A stretch of 64,000 nucleotides of DNA from Bacteriovorax sp. PP10. Its GTDB lineage: Bacteria > Bdellovibrionota > Bacteriovoracia > Bacteriovoracales > Bacteriovoracaceae. The notes beneath the pieces were generated by a model. That model saw only the letters and a program-made list of their open reading frames with translations. It was not told the DNA's origin and searched no databases. Position 1 is the first letter of the stretch, and every line of letters starts with the position of its first letter. Shown here piece by piece: positions 50,645 to 59,370 of this stretch. The stretch lies in assembly GCF_035013165.1 (NCBI RefSeq), contig NZ_JAYGJQ010000001.1, positions 682,001 through 746,000 of the forward strand, written 5' to 3'. A program made the position numbers and the translations under genes.

Positions 50645-51709
50645 ATGTCTAAAAAAATTTGTTTAACTGGCGTAAAGCCAACGGGAAAAGTCCACCTGGG
50701 TAATTATATCGGGGCGATTAAACCTGCCATTGAAATGTCCAATTCTGGTGATTACGATTCATACTATTTCATCGCAGACTACCACTCACTGATTGGTGTG
50801 CACGATGCAAAGCTGATGAGACAATATATTTATGATGTAGCGGCCACATGGCTTGCGATGGGACTTGATCCAAAAAAAGTCACGCTTTATAAACAAAGTG
50901 ATGTTCCTGAAATTTTAGAATTAAACTGGATCGTGAATTGTTTTACCAGCAAAGGTTTAATGAATAGAGCACACGCTTACAAAGCGATGGTGCAGGAAAA
51001 TGAATTAGAGAAACGCGACAGAGATGTCGGTGTGAATATGGGACTCTACTCTTATCCGATTCTCATGGCCTGCGATATTATGATTCTCAATGCAGACGTG
51101 GTTCCGGTAGGAGCAGATCAGCTTCAGCATATTGAGATTGCCCGCGATATCGCTCACTCATTTAACAACACTTATGTGAAAGACTACGAAAAATACAGAC
51201 TGTACCTGGAAAAAAATCCGGAAGTGCGTCTGGATAAATCAAAAATAAAACTCACTCCTCCACAAGCAATCATCAGAGAAGACGGAAAGCTTCTGACTGG
51301 TCTCGATGGAAGAAAGATGAGTAAGAGTTACAATAATCACATTCCACTTTTTTCTACTGAAAATGAATTAAAGAAATTAATCAACAGAATCACGACAGAT
51401 TCAAGTGATCCAACATCACCGAAAAATCCTGATGAGTCTTTGATTTTTGAGTTCTATCAAGAGTTCGCAACAAAAGATCAAGCAGACGCTCTTCGCGCCT
51501 GGTACCTTCGTGGTATCGGTTGGGGAGAAGCGAAGATGGAATTATTAAACGTATTAAATAATATGCTTAAAGAGCCGCGTGAAAAATACGCTGAGCTTAT
51601 GAGCGATACTAAAAAAATTGATCTAATCCTGGAAGAAGGAGCGAGCAGAGTTCGCCCAAAAGCTCAGGCCTTGATCAAAGATATTAAACAGACCGTTGGT
51701 GTACTTTAA
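50645..51709 (+). CDS. trpS: Tryptophanyl-tRNA synthetase
   Basis: 354 residues, class I synthetase. The HIGH-equivalent is HLGN in KPTGKVHLGNYIGAIK, and KMSKS is present in GLDGRKMSKSYNNHI. The tryptophan/adenylate pocket blocks YSYPILMACDIMILNADVVPVGADQLQH and the C-terminal helical anticodon region are typical. It charges tRNA-Trp with tryptophan using ATP. GAAGGA lies upstream of the ATG. An 80-base gap from the pilus operon holds its likely promoter. The predicted barrel protein follows after 12 bases. Confidence 0.97.
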   Translation: MSKKICLTGVKPTGKVHLGNYIGAIKPAIEMSNSGDYDSYYFIADYHSLIGVHDAKLMRQYIYDVAATWLAMGLDPKKVTLYKQSDVPEILELNWIVNCFTSKGLMNRAHAYKAMVQENELEKRDRDVGVNMGLYSYPILMACDIMILNADVVPVGADQLQHIEIARDIAHSFNNTYVKDYEKYRLYLEKNPEVRLDKSKIKLTPPQAIIREDGKLLTGLDGRKMSKSYNNHIPLFSTENELKKLINRITTDSSDPTSPKNPDESLIFEFYQEFATKDQADALRAWYLRGIGWGEAKMELLNVLNNMLKEPREKYAELMSDTKKIDLILEEGASRVRPKAQALIKDIKQTVGVL

Positions 51710-51721
51710 GAGGAGAACACT

Positions 51722-52750
51722 ATGAAGTTTCTAGGATGGATTTTATTTCTTGCAGTTAACACACAAGCTTTCGCTCAAGGCGTAGTCATTGAACCTGCAC
51801 CACTGAGTGTTGAAGATAATGGCACAAGAAAAATCATCGAAAGAAAAGAAGGTGAAACTCCAGCAGCTGAAAATCCAAAAGATGTCGTTGCTCCTCCTCC
51901 AGCTGAAGCACTAGTCATTCCTAATGATGATGTGATCAATCCTCCTGCAGGATCAAAGAAAGAAACACCAAAGAAGACTGCTAAAGCTTCTAAACCAGCT
52001 CCTAAAGCTGAAGTTAAACCAGTGGCCGTAGAAGTGATTCCTGCCATTACTCCAGTTGCTGAAAAACCAGCACCGCCAGTGAATCCAATCGACGGACAGT
52101 TAAAACTTGATGGCCCGGCAGTTCCTAAAAAGAAATTAGTAGAAGTCGAAATTCAAAATACAGTGGTGGTGCCAGACGCGAATCAACCTCCAACAAATAT
52201 TGAAATCGTTGCTATTGGATACGTAGAAAACCCACTTAAAAAATACCTACAATTTTCATTCGGATACATGAACTCACGTTACGAAAAAATTCATTCGTCA
52301 CTGGATAATGGATCGACGATGACATCGTTTAAATTCGTAGCTGACATGACTCAAAAATGGCAGTCAGGTTTTGCTGTTGAAATTTTAGCTGATACCAGCG
52401 GACAAACAACTCCGGATAATATTCGTGTTGTTCAATACAGGCTTTTCGTCGACCACCATGCACCTCTTTTTTACAGAGGAGCAATGAGGCTTGATTGGGT
52501 AGGCGGATTATCATTTTCAATCGGTGATTTCGGGATCAGAAGACGTTATTTGAACGGGCTGGGTCAAGAAGTGAGCGTGAAGTTGAAAGACGGAATTATC
52601 GTAGGATTGATCCCTGCAGCGGGTCTTAGAATTTTCTTAATCGGACAAAATAGTTTCGATCTGATGGTTGAATACCACCAATATTTCGGAAATCCTCAGA
52701 AGTATATCGGGGGCTTAGCTATCTCTCCACGTCTAAGCTTTGAATTTTAA
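51722..52750 (+). CDS. Predicted outer-membrane barrel protein with Pro/Ala/Lys-rich N-terminal linker
   Basis: 342 residues. A signal peptide (MKFLGWILFLAVNTQAFA) precedes a long Pro/Ala/Lys-rich, probably extended linker (about 20-160). The C-terminal 170 residues have alternating strands (YLQFSFGYMNSRYEK, SFKFVADMTQKWQSGFAVEIL, VVQYRLFVDHHAPLF, LDWVGGLSFSIGDF, SFDLMVEYHQYFG) and end SPRLSFEF, the C-terminal Phe rule of outer-membrane barrels. The linker could cross the periplasm or bind peptidoglycan. The ribosome site AGGAG is present. It is downstream of trpS, perhaps on the same transcript. No specific family is recognised. Confidence 0.75.
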   Translation: MKFLGWILFLAVNTQAFAQGVVIEPAPLSVEDNGTRKIIERKEGETPAAENPKDVVAPPPAEALVIPNDDVINPPAGSKKETPKKTAKASKPAPKAEVKPVAVEVIPAITPVAEKPAPPVNPIDGQLKLDGPAVPKKKLVEVEIQNTVVVPDANQPPTNIEIVAIGYVENPLKKYLQFSFGYMNSRYEKIHSSLDNGSTMTSFKFVADMTQKWQSGFAVEILADTSGQTTPDNIRVVQYRLFVDHHAPLFYRGAMRLDWVGGLSFSIGDFGIRRRYLNGLGQEVSVKLKDGIIVGLIPAAGLRIFLIGQNSFDLMVEYHQYFGNPQKYIGGLAISPRLSFEF

Positions 52751-52924
52751 TATTTTTTACACTGTGGGCCACTATTAGCTGGTCGAACCGTGATTTATGT
52801 CGTAGAAGGACTCTAACATTAAAAAAATGTTTCTTTCTCGATGAAGCTTTTCTGGCGTCTAATGGTTCAGGTTTCATTTAAAGCAATTTTCGGGAATTGA
52901 AACCACATTCAGACGAGGTATTAA

Positions 52925-54778
52925 GTGACATTTCAAGAATTGCCACTACGTGAGTCATTGATCAAAGCGATCACTGAGAGAGGATACGTAGAACCCACAG
53001 AAATTCAAATGCAAGCTATTCCAGCTTTAGCTACAACAGACACAGACTTTGTTGGGCAAGCTCAAACAGGTACAGGTAAAACTGCTGCTTTCGTTCTTCC
53101 ACTTTTACATAAAGTTGATAGCAACAGCCGTGACGTTCAAGCTCTAATTCTTACTCCAACGAGAGAACTAGCTAACCAAATTACTGAAGAGATCAAAAAA
53201 TTCTCTACATACGAGAGAACAAAATCTCTTGCAGTATACGGTGGTATTTCTTTAGAAGGACAAATTAAAGGTCTACGTCGTGACCGCCCACAAATCGTTG
53301 TTGGTACTCCAGGACGTGTATTAGATCTAATCGAAAGAGGTGTTCTAATCCTTGATAACGCTAAATTTGCTGTTCTAGATGAAGCAGATGAAATGTTAGA
53401 CATGGGATTCATCGACGACGTAAAACACATTTTATCAAAACTTGGTGAAACTAAAAAAACTTGGATGTTCTCGGCTACTATGCCAGCTCCAATTTTATCT
53501 CTAATCAAAACTTACCTTAAAGATCCTTTAGTTGTTAAAGTTCAAAAGAAAACGTCAACAAACGAATCAATTGAACAAAAACACTACGTAGTTCGTCACT
53601 CTCACATGAGTGAAGCTATCTGTAGAATCCTTGATTCTCTAGATGATTACTACGGAATGATTTTCTGTCGTACGAAAGTTGATGCTAAGACTTTAGCTGA
53701 TGAATTGAATGCTCGTGGATATCCATCAGATTCAATGCATGGAGATATGTCTCAACAGCAACGTGATATCACTATGAAGAACTTCAAAATGAAGAAGATC
53801 AACATGCTGGTATGTACTGACGTAGCTGCTCGCGGGATCGACGTAGACAACCTTACTCACGTAATCAACTACGGTCTTCCACAAGATATCGAATCATACG
53901 TTCACCGTATCGGTAGAACTGGACGTGCTGGTCTAACTGGAGTTGCAATCACTCTTGTTGAGCCAAGTGAGCGTTACAGACTTCGTATGGTTGAAAACAA
54001 TACGAAAGCTCGCATTGTTCAAGCTACTCTTCCAACTCCAAAAGAATTGAAAGAAGTAATGGTAAGAAAAGAACTTAAAAAATTCGATGCTATTATTGAA
54101 ACTCTTCCTAAATTAGAAGCAGACGCAGTTTTCACAGAAAAATTCGCTGATCTTGAAAAAGAAGATTTATTAAAAGTTATGTACAACCATATCTTTAAGT
54201 CACAAATTTCTCGTTACGATCATGCACCTTCTCTTGAAATTCAAGAGAGACGTCCAGAGCCTCGTAACAATGATGCTCGTGGTTCTGATAATCGCGACTT
54301 CAACAGAAATGATCGTGGTGATTCTCGTGATAGAGGAGCTCCATCAGCTCGTGGAACAGGAACATCTACAGGTAACATGAGATTTTTCGTTAACATCGGA
54401 AAAGACCATGGTCTAAACCTGAAGTCACTTCTTGGTTCAGTTGCTGGAATGGTTAATGTTGATGAACGCCTAATCAGAAACGTAGATATGAAAGAGACTT
54501 TCTCTTTCCTTGAAGTTCCAGAGCAATTTGGTGAAGTATTATTAAAAGTAACGAATCCAATGATCAGTGAACGTAACGTTCGTTTCGAACTTACTCGTTC
54601 AGCTCCAATGAGCCGCCCTTCATACGGTGGTGGAGATAGAGATCGTCGTCCGTCTTTCAGAAGTGGAAGTGGAAACAGAAACTCTAGTGGTGGTGCTGGT
54701 GGTGGATACCGCAGTGAACGTCCTCAAGGTGACAGACCTGAAGGCGGAGCACCTCGTGAAAGATCTTTCCGTTCTTAA
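52925..54778 (+). CDS. deaD: DEAD-box RNA helicase with DbpA-type C-terminal domain (DeaD/CsdA-like)
   Basis: 617 residues from GTG 52925. All DEAD-box motifs are seen: Q motif PTEIQMQAIP, Walker A AQTGTGKTAAF, PTRELANQ, VGTPGR, VLDEADEMLDMGF, SATMP, TDVAARGIDV and HRIGRTGRAG. After a helical linker comes an RRM-like DbpA domain (about 478-565; MRFFVNIGKDHGLNLKSLLG), then an Arg/Gly/Ser-rich tail for RNA binding. It likely helps ribosome assembly and RNA decay, especially in the cold. The 174-base upstream region 52751-52924 may be a long leader, as in csdA genes; it holds a weak AACATT/AATGTT hairpin. Confidence 0.95.
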   Translation: MTFQELPLRESLIKAITERGYVEPTEIQMQAIPALATTDTDFVGQAQTGTGKTAAFVLPLLHKVDSNSRDVQALILTPTRELANQITEEIKKFSTYERTKSLAVYGGISLEGQIKGLRRDRPQIVVGTPGRVLDLIERGVLILDNAKFAVLDEADEMLDMGFIDDVKHILSKLGETKKTWMFSATMPAPILSLIKTYLKDPLVVKVQKKTSTNESIEQKHYVVRHSHMSEAICRILDSLDDYYGMIFCRTKVDAKTLADELNARGYPSDSMHGDMSQQQRDITMKNFKMKKINMLVCTDVAARGIDVDNLTHVINYGLPQDIESYVHRIGRTGRAGLTGVAITLVEPSERYRLRMVENNTKARIVQATLPTPKELKEVMVRKELKKFDAIIETLPKLEADAVFTEKFADLEKEDLLKVMYNHIFKSQISRYDHAPSLEIQERRPEPRNNDARGSDNRDFNRNDRGDSRDRGAPSARGTGTSTGNMRFFVNIGKDHGLNLKSLLGSVAGMVNVDERLIRNVDMKETFSFLEVPEQFGEVLLKVTNPMISERNVRFELTRSAPMSRPSYGGGDRDRRPSFRSGSGNRNSSGGAGGGYRSERPQGDRPEGGAPRERSFRS

Positions 54779-54810
54779 TTAATTATCTATAATAGAACCA
54801 TCTATTAATA

Positions 54811-54836
54811 AGCACTCCTTCGGGAGTGCTTTTTTT
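54811..54836 (+). terminator. Intrinsic terminator after the DEAD-box helicase gene
   Basis: AGCACTCC and GGAGTGCT form an 8-bp stem around the stable tetraloop TTCG, followed by a T-run. Confidence 0.95.
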
Positions 54837-54865
54837 GGCAAACTCTTAAAACTAAGAAATAAAAA

Positions 54866-54889
54866 TGCAGCTTTGGCTGCACTTTTTTT
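54866..54889 (+). terminator. Second terminator-like hairpin before the MurG-like gene
   Basis: TGCAGC and GCTGCA around TTTG, followed by CTTTTTTT. It lies 30 bases after the first terminator, so either a tandem backup or the end of a very short RNA. Confidence 0.75.
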
Positions 54890-54916
54890 GCCAAAATTAT
54901 TTTTGGGACTTCAATT

Positions 54917-55987
54917 ATGTCATCAAACAAAACTCTTATCTTTACTGGTGGTGGATCTGGCGGACACGTGATGCCAGGCTTAACAATTCTAAAAAAAATA
55001 AATCAAAAAGATGAGTTTGATATTCACTACATCGGTGGGATTGCGAGCATCGAGCGCGAGTTAGTTTCTGATTACAAATTAACTTATCATCCAATCCATA
55101 CCGGAAAACTTAGAAGATATATTTCTGTCGAAAACCTAAAAGACATCAGCCGCGTTTTTTTAGGTCTCTATGATTCATTTAAAGTGCTTTGGAAATTTAA
55201 TAGAAAAAACACACTGGTTTTTTCGACTGGTGGATTTGTTTCTGTGCCGGTTGTTCTGGCCGCAAAACTTCAAAGAAAGAAAGTCTTCATTCACGAACAA
55301 ACAAGCCGAGTGGGGCTTGCTAATAAGATCTGCTCAATCTTTGCTGATAGAGTGTTCATTAGTTTTGAAGATTCATTCAAATACTTCGATGAAAATAAAA
55401 CCTACTTCTCTGGATACCCCTTAAGAGAGCAGTGTTATAGCGACGAAATTGGGCCGGTAAAAATTCAGGGGAGATTAATTAATGAGTCAACCAAACCAAT
55501 TCTCTTCATCACTGGCGGGGGAAATGGCTCGCAGTTAATCAATAAATTGATTGAAAAGAACTTCCAGTTTCTGACTGAGAGATACATGGTTATCCATCAG
55601 ACCGGTAAAACGTTCTTTAACGAGTATAATAAGCTCAAGAATGAGGATTATATCCCAATGGCATTCATTGGTCAGGAGATGATCGATCTCTTTAAATTGG
55701 CGACTGTGACGGTTTCAAGATCTGGCGCGGGGACAGTGTGCGAATTAATCGCAGTGGGGAAGAAGTCCATCTATGTGCCGTTAAGAATCGCTCAAAAAAA
55801 TGAACAGTTTTTTAATGCCCTTGAGGCCCATAAAAAACTTGGCTCGATCATCATAGAAGAGAAAGAGCTGAGCGATAAAAGTTTCCTAGCGGCATTGGAT
55901 GAAATCGGTATGGATAATCCAATGACTAAAATTCAAAAGCAGAACGGCCTCCAATTTCTCGTAGAAGAAATTGAAAAGGCCTTCTAA
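54917..55987 (+). CDS. murG: MurG-like UDP-GlcNAc:lipid I transferase
   Basis: 356 residues. The GT28 glycine loop is FTGGGSGGHVMPG, the lipid-facing loop FSTGGFVSVPVVLAAKL, and then HEQTSRVGLANK. The C-terminal UDP-GlcNAc pocket holds ITGGGNGSQLINKL, RSGAGTVCELIAVGKKSIYVPL and the AQKNEQ loop. It would add GlcNAc to lipid I at the inner membrane for peptidoglycan. Its wording (HTGKLRRYISVENLKD, FSTGGFVSVPVV) recalls the Firmicutes form. No other mur, fts or ddl genes are near, so it is outside a division cluster and might be a second copy or a specialised paralogue. It overlaps the convergent response-regulator gene by four bases. Confidence 0.88.
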   Translation: MSSNKTLIFTGGGSGGHVMPGLTILKKINQKDEFDIHYIGGIASIERELVSDYKLTYHPIHTGKLRRYISVENLKDISRVFLGLYDSFKVLWKFNRKNTLVFSTGGFVSVPVVLAAKLQRKKVFIHEQTSRVGLANKICSIFADRVFISFEDSFKYFDENKTYFSGYPLREQCYSDEIGPVKIQGRLINESTKPILFITGGGNGSQLINKLIEKNFQFLTERYMVIHQTGKTFFNEYNKLKNEDYIPMAFIGQEMIDLFKLATVTVSRSGAGTVCELIAVGKKSIYVPLRIAQKNEQFFNALEAHKKLGSIIIEEKELSDKSFLAALDEIGMDNPMTKIQKQNGLQFLVEEIEKAF

Positions 55988-56649
55988 CCTATACGTAAAA
56001 TATAACCACGTGATTTAATCGTTCTAATGTACTTAGAAAATGGCATAAGCTTCTTTCTAAGGTTCGATAAGTGAGTATCGATGTTTTGGTTTTGAACATG
56101 GATGTTCGGCCAAAGAAGATTTGTAATGTACTCACGAGAAAAAACCTTATTAGGATTCTTAGCAAGAAGATGGATTAGTTTAAACTCGATTGGAGTTAAC
56201 TGAATTTTTTCTTCGCCAATTTCTGCCATCTGCATTTCGCAATGAAGCTTGAAACCATCGAATGAAATGATTTCAGATTCTGCCATCTGAGATTGTTTTG
56301 TACTAATCTTGTTCTTGATACGAGCAACTAGTTCTCTTAGAGAAACTGGCTTCACGATAAAGTCATCTGCACCAAGGTTTAAGCCTTTAATGATTGACTC
56401 TTCTGATGGGTCTCCACTCAAGAAGATTACAGGAAGATCAGGGTGAGAAATTTTAAACTTTTCGTACAACTCAAAACCATTCATCGTCGGCATGTGCAGA
56501 TCGAGAATGATAAGATCTGTTTCAGTTTTCCCTAAGAAACTTAAAAGATCGATTGGGTTTTGGATTAGTTCAAGATTAAATGTAGGGGAAAGAAGTTCAT
56601 TGTAACTTCTTAAATTATCCTTAACATCATCTACAATCGTAACGTGCAT
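55984..56649 (-). CDS. OmpR-family response regulator
   Basis: 221 residues from ATG 56649 (GGAGAG upstream); an ATG four codons earlier (56661) is also possible. The receiver has the acidic pair in TIVDDVKDN, the phosphate-accepting Asp in LIILDLHMP near residue 50, the Thr/Ser in FLSGDPSEE and the Lys in FIVKPVSL. The C-terminal winged helix (QLTPIEFKLIHLLAKNPNKVFSREYITNLLWP, ending RTIKSRGYILRIG) is OmpR/PhoB-type. No histidine kinase is adjacent, so it is an orphan. Upstream, 56662-56864 is AT-rich and includes a minus-strand TATAAT. Confidence 0.95.
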   Translation of the reverse strand: MHVTIVDDVKDNLRSYNELLSPTFNLELIQNPIDLLSFLGKTETDLIILDLHMPTMNGFELYEKFKISHPDLPVIFLSGDPSEESIIKGLNLGADDFIVKPVSLRELVARIKNKISTKQSQMAESEIISFDGFKLHCEMQMAEIGEEKIQLTPIEFKLIHLLAKNPNKVFSREYITNLLWPNIHVQNQNIDTHLSNLRKKLMPFSKYIRTIKSRGYILRIG

Positions 56650-56864
56650 TTTTCTCTCCATATAATCTGTTGCTCCTCATAATTATAGTTTACAACATTC
56701 CTATTAGATTTAGCTTAAACGAAAAGGCTAATATCTTGAGGTATGATAATCATCTATATGTTTTTATTGTGTCAAGTAGAAATGTTTATGTGAAAAATCT
56801 AACAAAAATGACGATAGTTTGAGGCGTTCCATGGATAAGGGTGCGATATTGTTTTGGTCGCTAC

Positions 56865-57413
56865 TTATTTGCCAAGTAGGCCATTTGTCAGACCTTGATC
56901 TAGTGGATTGATGAAGTACATGTTCAATAGGGCCTTAGAAAAGTCGGAATTACCAACCTTTGGGAAGCTTTTTCCGGCGAAATTAAGGACTGCGCCATCA
57001 GGTAAGAAGGTAATAATCATACGCTCTCCCTTTTTGATGTCGCTTAAGTTTGAATTGAACGTTTCAAGGGTTGGAAGCAAAATCTTGTACGTTTCTTTAT
57101 TAGCGCCTTCGAAGGCTTCCAAATAAGTTTTCTTTAAATCCTTCACGTCTACATCACGCACAAAGTGCATAATAATTTGTTTTGGAGTCTCAGTTTGTAA
57201 AAATTCTGCGGCATTTGTGTGTTTTTCTGAAAGATACAAAGCACCGTAATAAACTTTAATTTTAAGGAAAGTAGCTTTTCTAATTCCCACTCCATTAAGC
57301 ACTAGATCTTTTCCGGCCACGTTTAGCTTGTCTTCAAAGTTGATTGAATCAACTGTTAAAGCGTTTGCTGACACTGCCGTTACGATCATCATGATTAGGA
57401 AGAAAATTTTCAT
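56865..57413 (-). CDS. Chalcone isomerase-like secreted protein
   Basis: 182 residues with a signal peptide (MKIFFLIMMIVTAVSANA). The fold is recognised from NVAGKDLVLNGVGIRKATFLKIKVYYGALYL, PKQIIMHFVRDVDVKDLKKTYLEAFEG, IKKGERMIITFLPDGAVLNFAG and the end FINPLDQGL, which is the bacterial chalcone-isomerase-like family. These proteins do not make flavonoids; they are exported, bind hydrophobic ligands or have unknown roles. AGGAAAG precedes the ATG. It is 35 bases after typA on the same strand with no terminator between, so the two may share a transcript. Confidence 0.9.
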   Translation of the reverse strand: MKIFFLIMMIVTAVSANALTVDSINFEDKLNVAGKDLVLNGVGIRKATFLKIKVYYGALYLSEKHTNAAEFLQTETPKQIIMHFVRDVDVKDLKKTYLEAFEGANKETYKILLPTLETFNSNLSDIKKGERMIITFLPDGAVLNFAGKSFPKVGNSDFSKALLNMYFINPLDQGLTNGLLGK

Positions 57414-57448
57414 GCTACTTTCCTTAGTATTATAAAATTAAATTCTAC

Positions 57449-59281
57449 TTATGTTCTCTTAACTGAACGCTTGTTTCCGTTAAGCTCTTTCTTTCTGATA
57501 CGAATTGATTGAGGAGTGATTTCTACCCATTCATCGTTATCGATCCAGTCTAGTGCCCACTCAAGAGTTCTGTTAACAATTGGAGGTAGGATTGGTTGCT
57601 CATCTTTTCCAGCAGTACGAACTGAAGTTAAATGCTTCTCACGAACGCAGTTAAGAACAAGATCGTTTGGACGAGTAGCTTCACCGATAACCATACCTTC
57701 GTAAGTCATCTCTCCTGGCTTAACAAATTGTTTCCCAGAAGATAGTAGGTTGTAAAGAGCGTAAGGAGTCATTTTACCAGCTCTATCAGATACTAGAGCT
57801 CCGTTTTGTCTTCCTAGCATATCTCCTGTGTATGGTTTGTATCCCATGAACTCAGAAGACATTAATCCAGCACCACGTGTATCAGTTAAGAAAATCCCAC
57901 GGTATCCAATTAGACCTCTTGAAGGAATAACGAAAACCATACGAGTTCTTGTTTCTCCAAGTGGCATCATGTTTTCCATAATCCCTTTTCTTGTAGAAAG
58001 TCTTTCAGTGATTGCTCCAGTTGATTCATTTGGAATATCTAGAACTACTTTTTCGAATGGTTCTAATTTTTCACCGTTTTCATCAGTTTGGAAAAGTACT
58101 TGAGGACGACCAACCATTAACTCGAAACCTTTACGACGTAATTGTTCGAATACGATTGCTAGCTGAAGTTCTCCACGTCCCTTAAGGATGAAAACTTTTG
58201 GATCGTCTGTTCCTTCGTATTGAAGAGCAACGTTTGTTTTAATTGAGTCTTGTAGGAATTCTTCAAGTTTTCTTGAAGTAAGGTATTCACCTTCTTGTCC
58301 TGACATTGGAGATGTTGAAACTGAAACCTGAACCCCTACAGTAGGTGGTTCAACAGTGATACGTGGAAGAGGTTCGATCTTAGATGTTGATACGATTGTA
58401 TCCCCAATCTTAGCTCCATCATAACCAGCAACGATTACGATCTCTCCAGCGTCAGCTGATTCAACTTCAGTAATTGCTAGAGCAGAGAATTCCTGAATAG
58501 CTGTAATTTTTGAAGCTTTGTTTTTCTTTTCTACGTCGCAAAGAGTGTAACTTACACCTTTTTTGATCGATCCTCTTTGAATACGACCGATAGCTAGAGG
58601 TCCTAGGTATGGTGAGTATGAAAGGTTTGTTACAAGAAGTTGAAGTTCCGGCCCTTCTGAAATACGTGGAGAAGGGAAGAAGTCAGAAACCATTAAATCA
58701 AGAATTGGATTAATGTCTGTTCTTACAACTTTTGGATCGTGAGTTGCCCAACCAGCGCGAGCTGATGAGTAAAGAATAGGAATATCTAAATCGAAGTCTT
58801 CAATGTTTAACATAGAAGCAAGTTCTAGGAATAGTTCTTCGATTTCGTGCTTAACTTCTTCAATACGTTCATCGGGTCTATCGATCTTGTTGATAACAAC
58901 AGCGATCTTTAATCTTTGCTCCATTGCTTTTGTAAGAACGAAACGAGTTTGAGGAAGAGGTCCTTCTGAAGCATCAACTAGAAGAATAATACCATCAACC
59001 ATCATCAGAGATCTTTCAACTTCACCACCGAAGTCGGCGTGGCCTGGAGTATCCAGAAGGTTGATTTTTGTATCTTGCCAAACAAGCGCACAGTTTTTTG
59101 CTGTAATTGTGATTCCGCGCTCTTTTTCAATCTCTCCAGAGTCCATTACTCTGTCTGTTATCTCAGCGCGAGCGTCGAATGTACCTGATTGTCTTAAAAG
59201 GCAGTCGACCATTGTAGTTTTACCATGGTCGACGTGAGCGACTACGGCAATGTTTTTTAGTTTAGAGTAATTCTTAGACAT
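57449..59281 (-). CDS. typA: Ribosome-binding translational GTPase TypA/BipA
   Basis: 610 residues. G1 is AHVDHGKTTMVD, switch II DTPGHADFGGEVERS, and G4 NKIDRPDERI, followed by EF-G-like domains II, III and V and the BipA-specific C-terminal domain (GMVIGEATRPNDLVLNCVREKHL). Domain III shows the double-psi region TVEPPTVGVQVSVSTSPMSG. It acts in ribosome assembly and stress or cold growth and is widely conserved. AAGGA precedes the ATG. A ribosome-related gene, the ABC-F protein, is divergent 89 bases away. Confidence 0.97.
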   Translation of the reverse strand: MSKNYSKLKNIAVVAHVDHGKTTMVDCLLRQSGTFDARAEITDRVMDSGEIEKERGITITAKNCALVWQDTKINLLDTPGHADFGGEVERSLMMVDGIILLVDASEGPLPQTRFVLTKAMEQRLKIAVVINKIDRPDERIEEVKHEIEELFLELASMLNIEDFDLDIPILYSSARAGWATHDPKVVRTDINPILDLMVSDFFPSPRISEGPELQLLVTNLSYSPYLGPLAIGRIQRGSIKKGVSYTLCDVEKKNKASKITAIQEFSALAITEVESADAGEIVIVAGYDGAKIGDTIVSTSKIEPLPRITVEPPTVGVQVSVSTSPMSGQEGEYLTSRKLEEFLQDSIKTNVALQYEGTDDPKVFILKGRGELQLAIVFEQLRRKGFELMVGRPQVLFQTDENGEKLEPFEKVVLDIPNESTGAITERLSTRKGIMENMMPLGETRTRMVFVIPSRGLIGYRGIFLTDTRGAGLMSSEFMGYKPYTGDMLGRQNGALVSDRAGKMTPYALYNLLSSGKQFVKPGEMTYEGMVIGEATRPNDLVLNCVREKHLTSVRTAGKDEQPILPPIVNRTLEWALDWIDNDEWVEITPQSIRIRKKELNGNKRSVKRT

Positions 59282-59370
59282 ACGAACGATTCCTTGGTTA
59301 GAACGTGGTCAAAATATATAGTGAATTTTGGGAGACTTTAGCATAAGATCCCCGCTATAGCGAGAACACA

